From Lactococcus formosensis (GTDB lineage Bacteria > Bacillota > Bacilli > Lactobacillales > Streptococcaceae): DNA of 64,000 bases. Below the pieces are notes generated by a model. The model was not told the DNA's origin, did not search any database, and saw only the letters and a program-made list of their open reading frames with translations. Made by a program: the position numbers and the translations under genes. Positions within the stretch are counted from its first letter, which is position 1, and the number at the start of each line of letters is the position of its first letter. The stretch covers positions 310,001 through 374,000 of the forward strand of contig NZ_BOVP01000003.1 of NCBI RefSeq assembly GCF_018403745.1. Reading direction: 5' to 3'. Positions 17,777 through 28,520 of the stretch are shown here, one piece after another.

Positions 17777-19627
17777 ATGGCAGATTTTTTAGTATCAGAA
17801 TTAACAAAAAGCGTGGGAGATAAAACACTTTTTGATAAAATTTCATTTATTATACATAACCTCGATCGCATAGGGCTATTGGGCACAAATGGTACCGGTA
17901 AAACAACCTTGCTTAATACGATTGCGGGCGTTCAAGGTTTTGATGGAGATGTTTCTCCATTTACTCACCCTCAAGATTATAAAATTACCTATTTGACTCA
18001 AGAGCCAGATTTTGATGATGAAGCAAGTATCATGGATACTGTTCTGGATGATTCACTCCCCCAAATGAAGGCCATAAAAAGATATGAAGCTGCACTTTTA
18101 AATATTGAAGATTTAAGCAAATTTGAACGTGCCCAATCTGACATGGATGCTTTAAATGCTTGGCAAGTAGAAGCAGATGTGAAAACAGTTTTAACAAAAC
18201 TCAAATTGCCAGATTTTTCTTCAAAGATAGGATCGCTTTCAGGAGGACAAAAGCGCCGTGTGCAATTAGCCCAAGCTCTTGTGAATCCATCTGATTTACT
18301 TTTGCTGGATGAACCGACCAACCACCTTGATGTGGATACTATTGCTTGGTTGCAAAACTATCTCAAAAATAGTAAGAGAACAGTGCTTTTTGTGACACAT
18401 GATCGTTATTTTTTGGACAATGTGGCGACGCGTATATTTGAGCTAGACAAGTCAAAACTCAAAGAATATCAAGGGAATTATCAAGATTATTTGGCGCAAC
18501 GTGCTGAAGCAGAGGAACGTGAAGCTGCAAGCTTGCATAAAAACCAACAGCTTTACAAATCAGAATTAGCTTGGATACGTAAGTCTCCGCAAGCACGAGC
18601 AACTAAACAACAGGCACGTATTGACCGTTTTGAAAGCTTAAAAGAAGATGTACGTACAGACAAAGACTTGGGTGATGTAGACATCAGCTTGGCGACGACA
18701 CGTTTGGGAAAAAAAGTCATAAACTTTGAAAATGCAGCATTTGCATTTCCTGATCGTCCCATCTTTTCTGACTTGAACTGGATTGTACAGAATAAAAGTC
18801 GTGTTGGTATCGTAGGTGATAATGGTGTAGGTAAATCAACCTTGCTCAATATTATCGCCGGAGAACTTGAGTTGACGTCAGGAACGATGGATATCGGTGA
18901 GACTGTTAAAATTGGATACTTCAGTCAAGAAATACGCGGACTTGAAGAGGATAAACGCATCATTAATTTCTTGGAAGAAGTAGCTTCAGCTAGCCAAAAT
19001 ACAAGCGGTGAGACAATTTCGATTGTTAATCTTTTGGAACAATTCCTCTTTCCAAGAAGCACACACGGGACTTTGATTCGTAAACTTTCTGGTGGTGAGA
19101 AGAAGCGCCTTTACCTCTTGAAAATATTATTAACACAACCTAATGTTCTGCTCTTGGACGAGCCAACCAATGATTTGGATATTGCAACTTTGACAGTTTT
19201 AGAAGATTTTCTTGCAAAATTCCCTGGCGCTGTAATAACTGTAAGTCACGACCGTTATTTCCAAGACAAGGTTTCCAATGAGCTTTTGGCTTTTGAGGAT
19301 GGAAATATTAACCATCTATTTGGTGCTTACAGTGATTACTTAGCGACAAAGGTAGCTGCTCCTGTGGAAGTGGCAACACCGAAAGCTGATACACGTGTAC
19401 GTGAAGATGCGAAACCAAAGATGACTTGGGCCGAGAAGCAAGAATGGGCAACGATCGAAGATGACATTGCAAAATTAGAAGAACGAATAGAAGAAATCGA
19501 CACTGAGATGAATGAAAATGGTTCAGATGCTGGGATGCTTTCTACTCTTCAAAAAGAATTAGATCAAGTAACGACAGAACTTGAGACGAAATACGAGCGC
19601 TGGGAAATGCTCAGCGAAAAAGTATAA
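17777..19627 (+). CDS. ABC-F family ATPase, Uup type
   Basis: The protein is 616 residues with two ATPase domains and no membrane domain. Domain 1 has Walker A GTNGTGKT (36-43), signature LSGGQKRR and Walker B LLLLDEPTNHLD. Domain 2 has GDNGVGKST, LSGGEKKR and LLLDEPTNDLD. A charged coiled coil fills the last ~70 residues, as in Uup. ABC-F proteins act on the ribosome (translation factors or antibiotic protection); Uup is also linked to DNA recombination. No resistance determinant is recognisable, and the interdomain linker is the ordinary housekeeping type. The gene has its own extended -10 promoter (TGCTATAAT near 17,726). Confidence 0.9.
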   Translation: MADFLVSELTKSVGDKTLFDKISFIIHNLDRIGLLGTNGTGKTTLLNTIAGVQGFDGDVSPFTHPQDYKITYLTQEPDFDDEASIMDTVLDDSLPQMKAIKRYEAALLNIEDLSKFERAQSDMDALNAWQVEADVKTVLTKLKLPDFSSKIGSLSGGQKRRVQLAQALVNPSDLLLLDEPTNHLDVDTIAWLQNYLKNSKRTVLFVTHDRYFLDNVATRIFELDKSKLKEYQGNYQDYLAQRAEAEEREAASLHKNQQLYKSELAWIRKSPQARATKQQARIDRFESLKEDVRTDKDLGDVDISLATTRLGKKVINFENAAFAFPDRPIFSDLNWIVQNKSRVGIVGDNGVGKSTLLNIIAGELELTSGTMDIGETVKIGYFSQEIRGLEEDKRIINFLEEVASASQNTSGETISIVNLLEQFLFPRSTHGTLIRKLSGGEKKRLYLLKILLTQPNVLLLDEPTNDLDIATLTVLEDFLAKFPGAVITVSHDRYFQDKVSNELLAFEDGNINHLFGAYSDYLATKVAAPVEVATPKADTRVREDAKPKMTWAEKQEWATIEDDIAKLEERIEEIDTEMNENGSDAGMLSTLQKELDQVTTELETKYERWEMLSEKV

Positions 19628-19655
19628 AAGTAAGCGAAAAGCTTGCTTTTTTTGT
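19628..19655 (+). terminator. Intrinsic terminator after the ABC-F gene
   Basis: AAGTAAGC pairs with GCTTGCTT (one G-T) around AAAA-type loop bases and is followed by seven T. Confidence 0.75.
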
Positions 19656-19777
19656 TACTTTATCTTTCTTTTTTTAGTGATAAAATTTCTTGAAGAGGGC
19701 GGAACTAACCTTTAAAAGTTTGTTTATTAATATGGTATAATGTTAGTCATAATAAAGTGAAATTAAGAGAGGGAAAT

Positions 19778-20617
19778 ATGACCTACGCAGACCAAATCTT
19801 CAAAGAAAATATCAGTAATATCCTCGAAAATGGTGTGTTCTCAGAAAACGCACGTCCAAAATATAAAAATGGCCAAACAGCCAATAGTAAATATATCACA
19901 GGATCTTTCGTCACTTATGATCTTGAAAAAGGCCAATTTCCTATTACAACTCTTCGTCGTATTCCTATCAAGACAGCAATTAAAGAACTCATGTGGATTT
20001 ACCAAGATCAGACAAGTGCACTTGATGTTCTAGAAGAAAAATATGGTGTAAAATATTGGGCTGAATGGGGTATCGGTGACGGTACCATTGGACAACGTTA
20101 TGGTGCAACAGTCAAAAAATATAACATTATCGGTAAGCTCATTGAGGGCTTAGAAAAAAATCCATGGAATCGCCGTAATATTATTAATCTTTGGCAATAT
20201 GAAGATTTTGAAGAAACGGAAGGACTTTTGCCTTGTGCATTTCAAACGATGTTTGACGTAAGACGTGAAGCAGATGGACAGATTTATCTTGATGCAACCT
20301 TAATTCAACGTTCAAATGATATGCTTGTGGCTCATCATATTAACGCAATGCAATATGTGGCTTTGCAAATGATGTTGGCTAAACACTTCAGCTGGAAAGT
20401 TGGCAAGTTTTTCTACTTTGTCAACAACTTACATATTTACGATAATCAATTTGAACAAGCGAATGAGTTAATGTCACGTACGGGTTCAGAAAAAGAACCA
20501 CGCTTGATTTTAAATGTACCAGATGGGACGAATTTCTTTGATATTAAACCAGAAGATTTTGAACTGGTGGATTATGAACCTGTTACTCCACAACTCAAAT
20601 TTGATTTGGCGATTTAA
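19778..20617 (+). CDS. thyA: Thymidylate synthase
   Basis: The protein is 279 residues from ATG 19778. It converts dUMP and methylene-THF to dTMP. The catalytic Cys153 is in [12 protein letters not shown], the nucleotide-binding RRNIINLWQ precedes it, and the C-terminus QLKFDLAI closes the active site. It matches the lactococcal ThyA, a longer-insert type like that of L. lactis. A GTG 21 nt upstream (19757) is possible but adds residues not in the family. An extended -10 box TGGTATAAT lies at about 19,733-19,741. No folA follows; instead a GNAT gene begins 1 nt after the stop. Confidence 0.96.
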   Translation: MTYADQIFKENISNILENGVFSENARPKYKNGQTANSKYITGSFVTYDLEKGQFPITTLRRIPIKTAIKELMWIYQDQTSALDVLEEKYGVKYWAEWGIGDGTIGQRYGATVKKYNIIGKLIEGLEKNPWNRRNIINLWQYEDFEETEGLLPCAFQTMFDVRREADGQIYLDATLIQRSNDMLVAHHINAMQYVALQMMLAKHFSWKVGKFFYFVNNLHIYDNQFEQANELMSRTGSEKEPRLILNVPDGTNFFDIKPEDFELVDYEPVTPQLKFDLAI

Positions 20618-20618
20618 G

Positions 20619-21080
20619 ATGAACTGTCGACATTATCACTCAAAAGATTACGCTGAGATTGTTGATTTGTTTTATACGACAGTACATACAATCAATGTTG
20701 CTGATTATTCTAGAGAAGAGTTAGAAGCGTGGGCGCCATCGGATAAGTCTGATTTTTGTATGGAAAAACAGCTGGCAGAGAGTTATTGTTTAGTTGTCGA
20801 AGAAAGCGGAAAAATTTTAGGCTTTGCCAATGCAACAAGCAGAGACACATTCGATTGTCTGTATGTTGATAAGGATTATCAGAAACGGGGTGTCGGACAT
20901 CTCCTTGCCAATAAGATTGAACAGTATTGTAAGGAGCAGGGGGCAGAAATAATAAATGTTGATGTTTCCTTAACTGCTCTATCTTTCTTTGAACAACGTG
21001 GTTATGTGATTTTAAACCAACAAGTCGTTGTACGACGTAACCAATATTTAAACAATTATAAAATGCAATTAAAGTTATAA
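20619..21080 (+). CDS. GNAT-family N-acetyltransferase
   Basis: The protein is 153 residues. The acetyl-CoA binding loop is seen in LYVDKDYQKRGVGHLLANKIEQYC (the Q/R-x-x-G-x-G/A motif), and the C-terminal SLTALSFFEQRGYVIL is typical of small-molecule GNATs. The substrate is unknown. The ATG at 20619 immediately follows the thyA stop, so translation is coupled to thyA; a longer open frame starting inside thyA at 20,514 has no family support. The ASCH gene follows after 16 nt. Confidence 0.85.
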   Translation: MNCRHYHSKDYAEIVDLFYTTVHTINVADYSREELEAWAPSDKSDFCMEKQLAESYCLVVEESGKILGFANATSRDTFDCLYVDKDYQKRGVGHLLANKIEQYCKEQGAEIINVDVSLTALSFFEQRGYVILNQQVVVRRNQYLNNYKMQLKL

Positions 21081-21096
21081 AAGACTGGAAGGAAAA

Positions 21097-21522
21097 ATGT
21101 ACGAAAAATTTATCGCAGAGGCTAATCTAAATCCCGACAACTTCGGTGGTGCCTGGGCTTTTGGGAATAATCCTCAAATGGCTGATGAGTTATTAGAACT
21201 TGTGCTTGAAGGGAAAAAACGAGCAACAGCAAGTGCATTGTCTCAGTATGGGCCAGATGATTTTTTACCTGCTGTTGACGGAAGGTATGAGATTTTACTC
21301 GATGGTAAAGGGAATCCACGTGCCGCGATCCAAACAAGCAAGGTCTACATCACTAAGTTTAATAAGGTAACGGTAGATCATGCTTTTAATGAAGGAGAGG
21401 GAGATAGAAGCTTATCTTATTGGCGGCAAGTACATGAATCCTTTTTCCGAGAGTTGGATTGCTTCGCACCAGATATGGATATTGTCTGTGAGGAATTTGA
21501 AGTCTTATATAAAAGTTCGTAA
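21097..21522 (+). CDS. ASCH-domain protein
   Basis: The protein is 141 residues. The ASCH pattern is seen in ADELLELVLEGKKRATASALSQYG, the GRYEILLDGKGNPRAAIQTSKVYITKF strand pair, and GEGDRSLSYWRQVHESFF. ASCH domains resemble the PUA fold and are thought to bind RNA; one bacterial member is an RNA-targeted amidohydrolase acting on N4-acetylcytidine, but whether this protein does so is not known. It is the third gene of thyA-GNAT-ASCH and ends before a strong terminator. Confidence 0.85.
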   Translation: MYEKFIAEANLNPDNFGGAWAFGNNPQMADELLELVLEGKKRATASALSQYGPDDFLPAVDGRYEILLDGKGNPRAAIQTSKVYITKFNKVTVDHAFNEGEGDRSLSYWRQVHESFFRELDCFAPDMDIVCEEFEVLYKSS

Positions 21523-21524
21523 AA

Positions 21525-21621
21525 GGCGAACGATATTCAAAAAAGATATTACTTTCACAAGTAATATCTTTTTTTGTACTCTAAATAAGGTTAGAATTAA
21601 ATTATAAAATAAAGAGGAGGC
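21525..21621 (+). promoter_or_regulatory. purC operon promoter region with degenerate PurBox
   Basis: A -10 candidate TAGAAT (21592-21597) lies upstream of a strong GAGGAGG-type ribosome site (about 21,613-21,619). About 73 nt upstream of the expected start is GGCGAACGAT (21525-21534), an imperfect match to the lactococcal PurBox (AWWWCCGAACWWT), paired with an inverted GTTCG at 21515. PurR activation from such a distance is known in L. lactis; here the site is weak, so this is tentative. Confidence 0.35.
21540..21575 (+). terminator. Intrinsic terminator after the ASCH gene
   Basis: AAAAAGATATTACTT (21540-21554) pairs perfectly with AAGTAATATCTTTTT (21559-21573) across a 4-nt loop, separating the thyA unit from the purine operon. 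Confidence 0.9.
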
Positions 21622-21626
21622 ATATT

Positions 21627-22343
21627 GTGAGAAAGGGACGCTTACTTTATGAAGGCAAAGCAAAGAAGCTTTATGAAACAGACGATGAACAGCTGGTTTG
21701 GGTGGAGTATTGTGATAACGCAACAGCTTTGAATGGTAAAAGAAAAGAAGAAATTAAAGGCAAAGGGGCATTGAACAATCAAATCACATCCTTAATTTTT
21801 CAAAAATTAAACTCCGAACAAATTCAAACATCTTTCATTGAACAATTGTCTAAAACCGAACAATTGAATCGAAAAGTGGAGATTATACCTCTGGAAGTGG
21901 TCTTGAGAAATCGTGTTGCTGGCTCTTTTGCGAAACGATTTGGATTGGAAGAAGGTGACATTCTTCCTCAACCCATTATTGAATTTTATTACAAGTCTGA
22001 CGCATTGGACGATCCATTTATCAATGATGCACATGTCTATTTTCTTGAACTTGCTCGCCCAGAAGAAGTGGAATTCATCAAATCAGAGACACTGAAAATC
22101 AATGCACTACTCCAAAAGCTCTGGGCAAAAATCGGCTTGAGTTTGGTTGATTTCAAACTCGAATTTGGTCGTACAGCAGAGGGAGAAATTATCTTGGCGG
22201 ATGAAATTTCACCAGATACCTGCCGTCTTTGGGATGCGGAGGGGAATCATTTAGATAAAGATGTTTTCCGACGTAATATTGGTGATTTGATCGAAGTATA
22301 TAGCCGCGTACTCACAGCCCTTCAAGAAGGAAAAGAGCTTTAA
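21627..22343 (+). CDS. purC: Phosphoribosylaminoimidazole-succinocarboxamide synthase
   Basis: The protein is 238 residues. It joins CAIR and aspartate with ATP to give SAICAR (step 7 of IMP synthesis). [18 protein letters not shown] is the family start, with [18 protein letters not shown] and [10 protein letters not shown] later as substrate-binding segments. The start is GTG at 21627, 8 nt behind a strong AGAGGAGG. It opens the long operon purC-S-Q-L-F-M-N-H, which has no terminator until 30,066. A perfect PurBox sequence occurs inside the gene (21852-21864), probably by codon chance. Confidence 0.96.
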   Translation: MRKGRLLYEGKAKKLYETDDEQLVWVEYCDNATALNGKRKEEIKGKGALNNQITSLIFQKLNSEQIQTSFIEQLSKTEQLNRKVEIIPLEVVLRNRVAGSFAKRFGLEEGDILPQPIIEFYYKSDALDDPFINDAHVYFLELARPEEVEFIKSETLKINALLQKLWAKIGLSLVDFKLEFGRTAEGEIILADEISPDTCRLWDAEGNHLDKDVFRRNIGDLIEVYSRVLTALQEGKEL

Positions 22344-22399
22344 GATTAAGTAGTGAAATCGTAGAGAAGAAATAAAAGAAAGTGAATGAAAAAGAGAAA

Positions 22400-22642
22400 A
22401 TGAGTAAAGTAGAAGTTTATGTAACCTATAAAAAATCAATTTTGGACCCTCAAGGACAAGCCATCACAGCAGCAACACAAAAGCTAGGTTATGATGAGAT
22501 AAAGGACATTCGTGTAGGAAAATATTTTGAGATTGAAGTCGATGCAACAGCTGAGGCAGCGGCCTCTAAAGTTGAGGAAATCGCAGAAAAACTTCTTGCT
22601 AACCCAAACATGGAAACTTACAAGGTTGAGGTGGTAGATTGA
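22400..22642 (+). CDS. purS: Phosphoribosylformylglycinamidine synthase subunit PurS
   Basis: The protein is 80 residues from ATG 22400 ([19 protein letters not shown]). PurS is the small subunit that bridges PurQ and PurL in Gram-positive FGAM synthase. The conserved start of the family begins at this ATG; an in-frame GTG at 22382 adds six charged residues, and neither start has a strong ribosome site, so the exact start is uncertain. Its stop overlaps the purQ start in TGATG, giving tight translational coupling and presumably equal subunit supply. Confidence 0.92.
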   Translation: MSKVEVYVTYKKSILDPQGQAITAATQKLGYDEIKDIRVGKYFEIEVDATAEAAASKVEEIAEKLLANPNMETYKVEVVD

Positions 22643-23322
22643 TGAAATTTGCAGTTATTCAATTTCCAGGATCAAATTGTGATTTTGACCTCCTTTGGGC
22701 CATTCGTGATGTGATGCAAGCTGAAGCCGAATTTGTCTGGCATGAGGAAAATTCTCTTTCAGGCTTTGATGGTGTGTTGATTCCTGGAGGTTTCAGTTAC
22801 GGGGATTACTTACGTTGCGGATCCATTGCTTCTTTTTCTAACATTATGCCAGAGATTAAGCGTTTAGCAGCAGAGGGAAAACCTGTCTTTGGCACCTGCA
22901 ATGGATTTCAAATCCTTGTTGAGGCGGGACTTTTACCTGGAGCATTGATTCAAAATGACAGCTTAAAGTTTGTTTCAAAGTGGCAAAACTTAAAAGTAAA
23001 TAACAATTCAAAATTTACAACTGTCTTTTCTGAAAATGAAGTGATTAGCTTGCCTATTGCTCATGGTGAAGGCAAGTATATTGCTGATGAACAAACTTTG
23101 TCAGATTTAAAAGAAAACGGCCAAATCGTTTTCACCTATGTAAATGGAAATCCTAATGGTTCAGCTTTAGATATTGCTGGAATCTGTAATAAAGAGGGCA
23201 ATGTTTTAGGAATGATGCCGCATCCAGAACGCGCTGTAGAATCCCTATTGGGTGGAAATGATGGTCAAAAAATGTTTGCCAGTATCTTGAAAAATTTTGT
23301 AGAAAAAGGAGCGCTACAATGA
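22642..23322 (+). CDS. purQ: Phosphoribosylformylglycinamidine synthase, glutaminase subunit PurQ
   Basis: The protein is 226 residues, a class I glutamine amidotransferase. The nucleophile Cys lies in [23 protein letters not shown], and the catalytic His/Glu in [15 protein letters not shown]. It supplies ammonia to PurL. The ATG at 22642 shares its A with the purS stop; the gene ends in an ATGA overlap with purL. Both overlaps are typical of coupled subunits of one complex. Confidence 0.96.
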   Translation: MKFAVIQFPGSNCDFDLLWAIRDVMQAEAEFVWHEENSLSGFDGVLIPGGFSYGDYLRCGSIASFSNIMPEIKRLAAEGKPVFGTCNGFQILVEAGLLPGALIQNDSLKFVSKWQNLKVNNNSKFTTVFSENEVISLPIAHGEGKYIADEQTLSDLKENGQIVFTYVNGNPNGSALDIAGICNKEGNVLGMMPHPERAVESLLGGNDGQKMFASILKNFVEKGALQ

Positions 23323-25535
23323 GCGTTGAAATGAGTCCAGAACAAATCCAAACGTCAAAAATTTATCGTGAATGGGGCTTGACTGATGAAGAATACTCTA
23401 AAATTAAAAATGAGATTCTTGGTGGTCGCTTGCCTAACTTTACAGAAACAGGCATGTATGCCGTGATGTGGTCAGAGCATTGCTGCTATAAAAATTCAAA
23501 ACCTGTCTTGAAAAAATTTCCAACAGAAGGCCCACACGTACTTATGGGACCAGGTGAAGGTGCAGGAGTCGTTGATATTGGTGATGATTGGGCTGTTGTT
23601 TTCAAAGCGGAATCGCACAATCACCCAAGCTATGTTGAACCCTATGAAGGAGCGGCAACAGGTTCTGGCGGGATTATTCGTGATATCTTTTCGATGGGTG
23701 CACGTCCAGTTGCTCTTTTAGATAGCCTTCGCTTTGGTCAGATTGACAATGCTAAAACACGTCACATTGTTGACCGCGTGACAGCTGGAATAGCAGGATA
23801 TGGTAACTGTATCGGTATCCCTACGGTAGGTGGAGAAGTAGCTTTTGATGAATCTTATGCGGGAAATCCTTTAGTGAACGTGATGTGTGTGGGCTTGATT
23901 GAGCATAAGCACATCCAAAAAGGACAAGCCAAAGGTGTGGGCAACACAATCATGTATGTCGGTGCGAAAACAGGACGTGACGGCATTCATGGTGCTTCCT
24001 TTGCCTCTCAGGAGTTTGGTTCAGGTTCTGAAACACAACGTTCTGCCGTTCAAGTGGGCGATCCTTTTATGGAAAAACTTTTGTTAGAGGCTTGTCTCGA
24101 AGTGATTCATAATCATTCCGATATTCTTGTCGGCATTCAAGATATGGGTGCTGCTGGATTAGTTTCTTCAACTTCGGAAATGGCTTCGAAAGCTGGATCG
24201 GGTCTGAAACTTAATTTAGACTTAGTACCACAGCGTGAGACGAACATGACACCTTACGAAATGATGCTTTCAGAGTCGCAAGAGCGGATGGTACTTTGCA
24301 TTAAAAAAGGACATGAAGATGAAATCGTTGAGCTCTTTAAAAAGTACGAACTTGATGCGGTAAATATCGGTGAAGTCACTGATGATGGGATGTACACATT
24401 GTTCCATCAAGGTGAAAAGGTTGCCGAAATTCCAGTAGACTCTTTAGCTGAGGATGCACCGGTTTATTATCGTGAAATGAAACAACCCGCACGTATTGCT
24501 GCATTTGAAAAAGCCGAAAAATTTATCCCGGAAATCGCAAACGCAACAGAGGTTCTCAAAGAACTCCTTAGTCAACCAACGATTGCGAGCAAGCGCAGTA
24601 TTTATGAAACCTACGATAGCCGTGTAATGACCAATACAGTTGTTGCACCTGGATCTGATGCGGCAGTTATCCGCCTCCGTCATTCCAATAAAGCTTTAGC
24701 AATGACAACAGACTGTAATGCGCGCTATCTCTACCTTGACCCTGAGGTTGGTGGACAAATAGCAGTCGCAGAAGCAGCGCGTAACATCATCGCCTCAGGT
24801 GGGAAACCTTTAGCTATTACGGACTGCCTTAATTTTGGAAATCCAGAAAAACCAGAACAATTTTATGAGTTAAGCAAGGCATGCGATGGTATTTCGGAAT
24901 CTTGTCGTGTGCTATCTACTCCAGTTATCTCGGGTAATGTTTCCCTTTATAACGAAACGAATGGTCAAGCAATTTTACCGACACCAATGATTGGGATGGT
25001 TGGATTGATTGAAGATGTGGCACAGATTACGACACAAGATTTTAAAGAAACAGGTGACTTAATTTATCTTATCGGTGATACTGGCGATGATTTCTCCGGT
25101 TCTGAAATTCAAAAAATGATGACAGGAGAGATTTCAGGTACGCTGAACTTTGATCTGCAAGCTGAAAAAGAAAATCAGGAACGCGTACTAAAAGCAATCC
25201 AAGCCGGTCTGATTCAGTCCGCGCATGATTTATCTGAAGGTGGCTTAGCTGTAGCTCTTGTCGAGTCGGCTTTTGCGAATAATAAAGGAATTTCGGTTCA
25301 TTTTGATGGCAAAGTATCACAACTTTTCTCTGAAAGTCAAGGTCGCTTTATTCTCTCAGTTCGCCCAGAAGATGAAAAGAATTTTGAAGAACTGATGGCA
25401 GGGAAAGCAAGCAAGTTAGGGCATGTTACAGACAAGTCAGAAATTAAAATTTCAGCAAAAGATGGTGAAATTTCCCTATCTACTGAAGAAGCGAAAGCGA
25501 TTTATGAAGGAGCGATTCCATGCCTTATGAAGTAA
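23319..25535 (+). CDS. purL: Phosphoribosylformylglycinamidine synthase, large subunit PurL
   Basis: The protein is 738 residues, the small-type PurL (about 740), which lacks the fused glutaminase of the Gram-negative enzyme and so needs PurQ and PurS. ATP-site patterns are [56 protein letters not shown], and the repeated half at [33 protein letters not shown]. It makes FGAM from FGAR (step 4). Its 3' end overlaps purF by 16 nt in another frame. Confidence 0.97.
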   Translation: MSVEMSPEQIQTSKIYREWGLTDEEYSKIKNEILGGRLPNFTETGMYAVMWSEHCCYKNSKPVLKKFPTEGPHVLMGPGEGAGVVDIGDDWAVVFKAESHNHPSYVEPYEGAATGSGGIIRDIFSMGARPVALLDSLRFGQIDNAKTRHIVDRVTAGIAGYGNCIGIPTVGGEVAFDESYAGNPLVNVMCVGLIEHKHIQKGQAKGVGNTIMYVGAKTGRDGIHGASFASQEFGSGSETQRSAVQVGDPFMEKLLLEACLEVIHNHSDILVGIQDMGAAGLVSSTSEMASKAGSGLKLNLDLVPQRETNMTPYEMMLSESQERMVLCIKKGHEDEIVELFKKYELDAVNIGEVTDDGMYTLFHQGEKVAEIPVDSLAEDAPVYYREMKQPARIAAFEKAEKFIPEIANATEVLKELLSQPTIASKRSIYETYDSRVMTNTVVAPGSDAAVIRLRHSNKALAMTTDCNARYLYLDPEVGGQIAVAEAARNIIASGGKPLAITDCLNFGNPEKPEQFYELSKACDGISESCRVLSTPVISGNVSLYNETNGQAILPTPMIGMVGLIEDVAQITTQDFKETGDLIYLIGDTGDDFSGSEIQKMMTGEISGTLNFDLQAEKENQERVLKAIQAGLIQSAHDLSEGGLAVALVESAFANNKGISVHFDGKVSQLFSESQGRFILSVRPEDEKNFEELMAGKASKLGHVTDKSEIKISAKDGEISLSTEEAKAIYEGAIPCLMK

Positions 25536-26935
25536 AGTCCTTGAACGAAGAATGTGGCGTTTTTGGCATCTGGGGACATCCTGAAGCTGCACAACTGACT
25601 TATTTTGGACTTCATGCCTTGCAACACAGAGGACAAGAAGGTGCCGGTATTCTGTCAAATAATGATGGGCAACTTCAGCGGCATCGTGATTTAGGCTTGG
25701 TAACAGAAGTTTTTCGTCACGAAAAAGATTTACAAAAATTATCAGGGAAGGCAGCCATGGGCCATGTACGCTACGCCACAGCAGGTTCAGCAGAATTAAA
25801 CAATATTCAGCCTTTTCATTTTAAATTTCAAGACACACAGCTTGGTCTAGCCCATAACGGTAACTTGACCAATGCCGTATCGCTACGACGTGAGTTAGAA
25901 GCACAAGGTGCTATCTTTTCTTCAAGTTCAGACACCGAAATTTTGGCGCATCTGATTCGCCGCAGCCATCATCCTGAATTTATGGGAAAAGTAAAGGAAG
26001 CCTTGAATACTGTTAAAGGTGGCTTTGCTTATCTCTTGATGACAGAAGATTCGATGATTGCAGCTCTTGATTCTAATGGCTTCCGTCCTTTATCTATTGG
26101 GAAAATGGCGAACGGTGCGCTCGTTGTAGCCAGTGAAACCTGTGCTTTTGATGTTATTGGTGCAGAGTTTGTCCAGGAAGTCAAACCCGGTCAGATTATC
26201 CAAATTAATGATCAAGGCTTGCATGTTGAGCAGTTTACAGATAAGACCAATACACAAATTTGTTCAATGGAGTATATTTACTTTGCACGTCCGGACAGTG
26301 TTATTGCAGGTGTCAATGTTCATACCGCACGTAAACAATCAGGGCGTATCTTAGCACGTGAGGCACAGGTAGATGCAGATATTGTTATTGGTGTGCCAAA
26401 TTCGTCACTCTCAGCAGCATCCGGATATGCAGAAGAATCTGGATTACCTTACGAAATGGGCTTGATTAAAAATCAATATGTGGCGCGTACATTTATTCAG
26501 CCTACGCAAGAATTAAGAGAACAAGGTGTACGGATGAAGCTCTCGGCTGTTTCCAGTGTAGTCGAAGGTAAAAAGGTTATCATGGTGGACGATTCTATTG
26601 TACGTGGAACGACAAGCAGACGAATTGTGCGTTTACTTAAAGATGCCGGCGCTGCTGAAGTTCACGTTGTAATTGCGAGCCCACCGCTTGCTTATCCATG
26701 CTTTTATGGTATCGATATTCAAAAGCGAGAAGAATTGATTGCAGCGGAACACTCAGTCGATGAAATTTGCCAAATCATTGGAGCAGATAGTCTTACTTTT
26801 TTAAGCCAAGAAGGATTAGTTGAGGCTATCGGACATGATAATCTGTGTCTGTCTTACTTTGACGGTATATATCCGACGCCACTTTACGATTACGAAGAAA
26901 ATTACCTGAAATCTTTAGGAGGAAAAAATGTCTAA
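25520..26935 (+). CDS. purF: Amidophosphoribosyltransferase
   Basis: The protein is 471 residues. It catalyses the first committed step, PRPP plus glutamine to phosphoribosylamine. The mature N-terminal nucleophile is Cys12 ([16 protein letters not shown]) after an 11-residue propeptide, as in the Bacillus-type enzyme. The PRPP motif [18 protein letters not shown] is intact. Cysteines later in the chain could hold the Fe-S cluster found in the B. subtilis enzyme, but I did not verify all ligands. It overlaps purL upstream and purM downstream. Confidence 0.97.
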   Translation: MPYEVKSLNEECGVFGIWGHPEAAQLTYFGLHALQHRGQEGAGILSNNDGQLQRHRDLGLVTEVFRHEKDLQKLSGKAAMGHVRYATAGSAELNNIQPFHFKFQDTQLGLAHNGNLTNAVSLRRELEAQGAIFSSSSDTEILAHLIRRSHHPEFMGKVKEALNTVKGGFAYLLMTEDSMIAALDSNGFRPLSIGKMANGALVVASETCAFDVIGAEFVQEVKPGQIIQINDQGLHVEQFTDKTNTQICSMEYIYFARPDSVIAGVNVHTARKQSGRILAREAQVDADIVIGVPNSSLSAASGYAEESGLPYEMGLIKNQYVARTFIQPTQELREQGVRMKLSAVSSVVEGKKVIMVDDSIVRGTTSRRIVRLLKDAGAAEVHVVIASPPLAYPCFYGIDIQKREELIAAEHSVDEICQIIGADSLTFLSQEGLVEAIGHDNLCLSYFDGIYPTPLYDYEENYLKSLGGKNV

Positions 26936-27941
26936 AAATGCTTATGCAAAGGCAGGAGTTGATGTTGAAGCGGGTTACCAAGTGGTTGATCGCATAAAAA
27001 AACACGCCGAAAAAACGAAAAGGCTGGGAGTTCTTGGAGGACTTGGAGGATTTGGAGCGGCATTTGATCTTTCGAAACTTGATGTTAAGGAACCAGTGCT
27101 TATTTCTGGAACAGACGGAGTGGGTACAAAGCTGATGCTGGCTATTGAAGCAGACAAACATGACACGATTGGAATTGATTGTGTGGCCATGTGTGTTAAT
27201 GATATCGTTGCAGCTGGAGCAGAACCACTCTACTTTCTTGACTATATCGCTACCGGGAGAAACCTTCCGGAAAAGCTCGAAAAAGTGGTTGCAGGTGTTG
27301 TCCAAGGATGTTTGCAGTCAGGTGCAGCCTTGATTGGCGGTGAAACAGCAGAAATGCCAGATATGTATGGTACAGATGATTATGACCTTGCAGGTTTTGC
27401 TGTCGGTATTGCCGAAAAGTCAGCCCTAATCGATGGCTCCAAGAATGTTGAGGCAGGTGATATCTTATTAGGGCTTCCTTCCTCCGGCATTCATTCGAAC
27501 GGTTACTCGCTCGTCCGGAAAATCTTTAAAGATTTTGATAAACAAGAAATTCTTCCTGAGCTGGAACGCCCCCTTGGAGAAGAGTTACTTGAACCCACTC
27601 ATATCTACGTCCAAGAGCTCTTACCGCTCATAAAGGACAATATGATTAAAGGAATATCGCACATTACAGGAGGCGGTTTTTATGAAAATCTTCCGCGAAT
27701 GTTTAGTGATCAATTAACTGCTGAAATTATAGAAGATAGCTGGGAGATTTTGCCTATTTTCAAAGCTTTGGAGAAATACGGTCAAGTTCCTCATGACGAA
27801 ATGTTCCAGATTTTCAATATGGGAATTGGCATGGTCCTCGCTGTTGCTCCAGAACAGGCTGAAGAAGTGAAGCAAAGAGTAAAATGCTACGAAATTGGAA
27901 AAATTACGCCTCGTGTGAAACAAGCGGTAATTATAAAATGA
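26928..27941 (+). CDS. purM: Phosphoribosylformylglycinamidine cyclo-ligase
   Basis: The protein is 337 residues. It converts FGAM to AIR (step 5). The pattern [22 protein letters not shown], the ATP-binding [20 protein letters not shown] and [14 protein letters not shown] are characteristic. The ATG at 26928 lies within the last codons of purF, behind AGGAGG at 26919-26924, which sits inside the purF reading frame. Its stop overlaps purN by ATGA. Confidence 0.96.
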   Translation: MSKNAYAKAGVDVEAGYQVVDRIKKHAEKTKRLGVLGGLGGFGAAFDLSKLDVKEPVLISGTDGVGTKLMLAIEADKHDTIGIDCVAMCVNDIVAAGAEPLYFLDYIATGRNLPEKLEKVVAGVVQGCLQSGAALIGGETAEMPDMYGTDDYDLAGFAVGIAEKSALIDGSKNVEAGDILLGLPSSGIHSNGYSLVRKIFKDFDKQEILPELERPLGEELLEPTHIYVQELLPLIKDNMIKGISHITGGGFYENLPRMFSDQLTAEIIEDSWEILPIFKALEKYGQVPHDEMFQIFNMGIGMVLAVAPEQAEEVKQRVKCYEIGKITPRVKQAVIIK

Positions 27942-28480
27942 GGATTGCCGTTTTTGCCTCAGGATCAGGATCCAACTTTGAAGCTCTTGCTCAAGCTTTT
28001 CCCGCTGAAGTTCAGCTCTTATTCTCGGATAAGATTGAGGCTTATGCTCTACAAAGAGCACAGCAGCTCAAGATAGCTGCTGTCAGCTTTACCTTAAAAT
28101 CTTTTGCTGATAAGCAAAGTTATGAAGAAGCCTTAGTTGCTTTGCTCCGTGAACATCAGATTGATTTGATTTGTCTTGCAGGTTATATGAAAATTGTTGG
28201 TCCTACTCTTTTGCAAGCTTATGAAGGTCGGATCATTAATATTCATCCATCATATCTGCCAGCTTTTGCGGGTTCAGCTCATGCTTTAGACGAATCCTGG
28301 CAAGCTCAAGAAGGCTTGGGAATCACAGTGCATTGGGTGGATTCTGGAGTCGATACAGGAGAAATTTTAGCCCAGCAGCAGCTTGATTATTACCCAGAAC
28401 TCGCCGAATATGAAAAAAAGCTCCATCAAATAGAGCATGAATTGTATATAAAAGTAGTAGAAGAGCTTATCAAAAAATAG
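27938..28480 (+). CDS. purN: Phosphoribosylglycinamide formyltransferase PurN
   Basis: The protein is 180 residues from the ATG at 27938; a longer frame opening at 27,884 overlaps purM without family support. It transfers formyl from 10-formyl-THF to GAR (step 3). The start [17 protein letters not shown], the folate/active-site segment [20 protein letters not shown] and the loop [16 protein letters not shown], carrying catalytic Asn/His/Asp, are visible. It overlaps purM by 4 nt and is followed by purH after 40 nt. Confidence 0.95.
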   Translation: MRIAVFASGSGSNFEALAQAFPAEVQLLFSDKIEAYALQRAQQLKIAAVSFTLKSFADKQSYEEALVALLREHQIDLICLAGYMKIVGPTLLQAYEGRIINIHPSYLPAFAGSAHALDESWQAQEGLGITVHWVDSGVDTGEILAQQQLDYYPELAEYEKKLHQIEHELYIKVVEELIKK

Positions 28481-28520
28481 TAAAAGCTATTATAAACTTA
28501 AAAATAGAAAAGGAATAAAA

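Noticed and set aside
20514-20618. Extension of the GNAT gene into thyA
   Set aside because: It is out-of-frame thyA sequence; the ATG right after the thyA stop matches the family start.
21852-21864. Perfect PurBox AAAACCGAACAAT inside purC
   Set aside because: It falls in frame on Thr-Glu-Gln codons, and a weaker copy 42 nt upstream falls on the similar Ser-Glu-Gln codons. Coding constraint explains both; an intragenic PurR site is possible but unsupported.
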